Below are positions 5,817 to 7,166 of a stretch of DNA of 7,166 bases, piece after piece. Below the pieces are notes generated by a model. It had not been told where the DNA came from and ran no database searches. It saw only the letters and a list, made by a program, of their open reading frames with translations. Position numbers and translations under genes: made by a program. Source of the DNA: Desulfobacteraceae bacterium (GTDB lineage Bacteria > Desulfobacterota > Desulfobacteria > Desulfobacterales > UBA5616); NCBI GenBank assembly GCA_030620375.1, contig JAUXEW010000147.1:1-7166 (forward strand), read 5' to 3'. Within the stretch, counting starts at the first letter, position 1. Each line of letters opens with the position of its first letter.

Positions 5817-7166
5817 ATGCCGAAGAAATATGCCGATTGGATAACAAACAACATTACGGATTTACTTATCGATGTAAGTGATAAAATATGGAAGTTTTCG
5901 GAAATTGGGTTAAAAGAAGAAAAATCTTCAAATTTATTGGTTGAAACATTAAGAAAATCAGGGTTTACAGTTGACGTAGGCGTAGCCGATATGCCGAGTG
6001 CCTTTGTGGCAAGTTACGGCGGTGGGAAACCCGTAGTCGCAATTTTAGGAGAGTATGATGCGCTGCCGGGACTGAGCCAGGATATCGTTCCTGTTCGGAG
6101 ACCGGTAGAGAAAGGCGCCTCCGGGCATGGATGCGGTCATAACCTGCTTGGAACAGGCGCCTTAGGTGGCGTCTTGGCGATTAAGGAGGCGATTGATGCA
6201 AAAGACGCCACGGGAACCATTCGATATTATGGTTGTCCTGCCGAAGAAACGTTTAACAGCAAGGGGTATATGATTCAAGCAGGCCTTTTTAAAGACGTTG
6301 ATATCTCATTGACGTGGCATCCGGGATTTGTGAACATGACTAATGAAATGAGCGCTTTGGCGATGAACTCCGTTGCTTTTAAATTTTTTGGAAGGACCGC
6401 TCATGCTGCCGGAGACCCCCAAAACGGTCGTAGTGCACTGGATGCTGTAGAACTAATGAATATCGGTGCGAATTATTTACGCGAACACATCTTAACGGAT
6501 GCCAGACTCCATTATGTCATCACTAACGGCGGAGAAGCTCCCAATGTGGTACCTGCGTTTGCAGAAGTATGGTATTTTGTGCGCGCGCCTGAGCGCGAGC
6601 AAGTCGATGATATCTATGATCGATTAATTAAAATTGCTGAAGGGGCGGTATTAATGACCGAAACAAGAATGGAAATAGATTTTTTAAGCGGGACCTATAA
6701 TACGAAGCACAATTCAGTGGTAAATGATGTAATCATGAGCAAGATGAAAATCGTTGGTCCCTGTAAGTTTAATGACAAAGAGCAAGCATTTGCGGAAGAG
6801 CTCCTTAAGACGATACCGGAAGGTTCGATGGATGGATATAAGCGCTTTATTCCGCCGGAGCTAATGGAAATGGCAATGGAAATACTGAGTCAACCGTTAA
6901 ATGAGCTTCTACTTCCACCGCTTGGAAAAGGAAAGGTCATGCCGGGATCGACCGATGTCGCCGATGTGTCATGGGTAACACCATTAGGAGAATTTAATAC
7001 TGCTTGTCATGTTATGGGTTCTCCCGGGCACTCATGGCAAAATACCGCCACCTCAGGAATGAGTATCGGTCACAAGGGGATGATAATGGCGGCCAAAGTA
7101 TTGGCGTTAGCGGCCATAGAATTTATGAACGATCCGGAACGGGTTGAAAAATCACGTTTAGAATTC
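5817..7166 (+). CDS. M20-family (AbgB-like) amidohydrolase/peptidase, 3' end cut by window
   Basis: The reading frame is open from ATG 5817 to the last base (450 codons). Relatives such as AbgB have about 480 residues, so roughly the last 30 are missing. Motifs appear in M20D order: GEYDALPGLSQ (79-88), GHGCGHNLLG (103-112) with likely metal ligands C106 and H108, CPAEE (140-144) with the acidic pair E143/E144, WHPG (H168), GRTAHAAGDPQNGRSALDA (192-210) with H196 of the dimerisation domain, and SPGHSWQ (H405). These enzymes hydrolyse amide bonds of N-acyl amino acids such as p-aminobenzoyl-glutamate; the substrate here is unknown. AGGAGG (5807-5812) sits only 4 nt before the ATG, slightly close but strong. 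No signal peptide is seen, so cytosolic action is likely. Confidence 0.92.
   Translation, partial: MPKKYADWITNNITDLLIDVSDKIWKFSEIGLKEEKSSNLLVETLRKSGFTVDVGVADMPSAFVASYGGGKPVVAILGEYDALPGLSQDIVPVRRPVEKGASGHGCGHNLLGTGALGGVLAIKEAIDAKDATGTIRYYGCPAEETFNSKGYMIQAGLFKDVDISLTWHPGFVNMTNEMSALAMNSVAFKFFGRTAHAAGDPQNGRSALDAVELMNIGANYLREHILTDARLHYVITNGGEAPNVVPAFAEVWYFVRAPEREQVDDIYDRLIKIAEGAVLMTETRMEIDFLSGTYNTKHNSVVNDVIMSKMKIVGPCKFNDKEQAFAEELLKTIPEGSMDGYKRFIPPELMEMAMEILSQPLNELLLPPLGKGKVMPGSTDVADVSWVTPLGEFNTACHVMGSPGHSWQNTATSGMSIGHKGMIMAAKVLALAAIEFMNDPERVEKSRLEF

Noticed and set aside
7161..7166. Window ends exactly on GAATTC (EcoRI site), suggesting a clone boundary
   Set aside because: Other GAATTC sites occur inside the window (near 1010, 3533 and 4114), so a complete digest is excluded; it may be coincidence or a partial-digest clone end.

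Overview
The window reads as one strand of an accessory catabolic cluster: six protein genes, all on the + strand. They are an amidohydrolase, a PaaI-type thioesterase, a membrane-anchored paraoxonase (PON)-like lactonase/arylesterase, two family III CoA-transferases, and an AbgB-like M20 amidohydrolase that is cut by the right edge. Base composition is moderate, with clear Shine-Dalgarno sequences and bacterial spacing. Adjacent family III CoA-transferases, hot-dog thioesterases and amidohydrolases are common in anaerobic acid-degrading Desulfobacterota. A deltaproteobacterium-like anaerobe is therefore my best guess, but it is an inference and no taxonomic marker gene is present.

Layout. 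Positions 1-84 hold three consecutive hairpins; the last is a near-perfect intrinsic terminator ending a transcript from left of the window. Positions 85-628 lack an intact gene. They contain a short flavodoxin-like coding fragment (about 226-339), a good sigma70-type promoter (381-408), an inverted repeat at the expected start point, and an IHF-consensus match. Genes 1-3 (629-3085) are tightly packed with gaps of 6 and 9 nt. A 133-nt gap with a bulged stem-loop precedes the two CoA-transferases (3219-4394 and 4414-5613, gap 19 nt). A 203-nt gap then precedes the M20 gene at 5817, which is still open at 7166.

How the genes could work together (inference). The PON-like protein has an N-terminal membrane anchor, so it probably acts outside the cytoplasm, opening a lactone or ester to a free acid. 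Inside the cell the CoA-transferases would activate that acid as a CoA thioester. The PaaI thioesterase would release CoA from stalled intermediates. The two metal-dependent amidohydrolase-type enzymes would cleave ring, carboxyl or amide bonds. The actual substrate cannot be read from the sequence.

The strongest unusual observations are two. First, the complete PON calcium and His-dyad residue set, plus the disulfide cysteine pair, is present in a bacterial catabolic operon. Second, in the CoA-transferase pair the second protein keeps the catalytic Asp (D159) while the first has Ser (S160) at the aligned position, suggesting a heteromeric enzyme with one catalytic and one non-canonical subunit. 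I found no CRISPR array, tRNA, rRNA, insertion sequence or phage gene.
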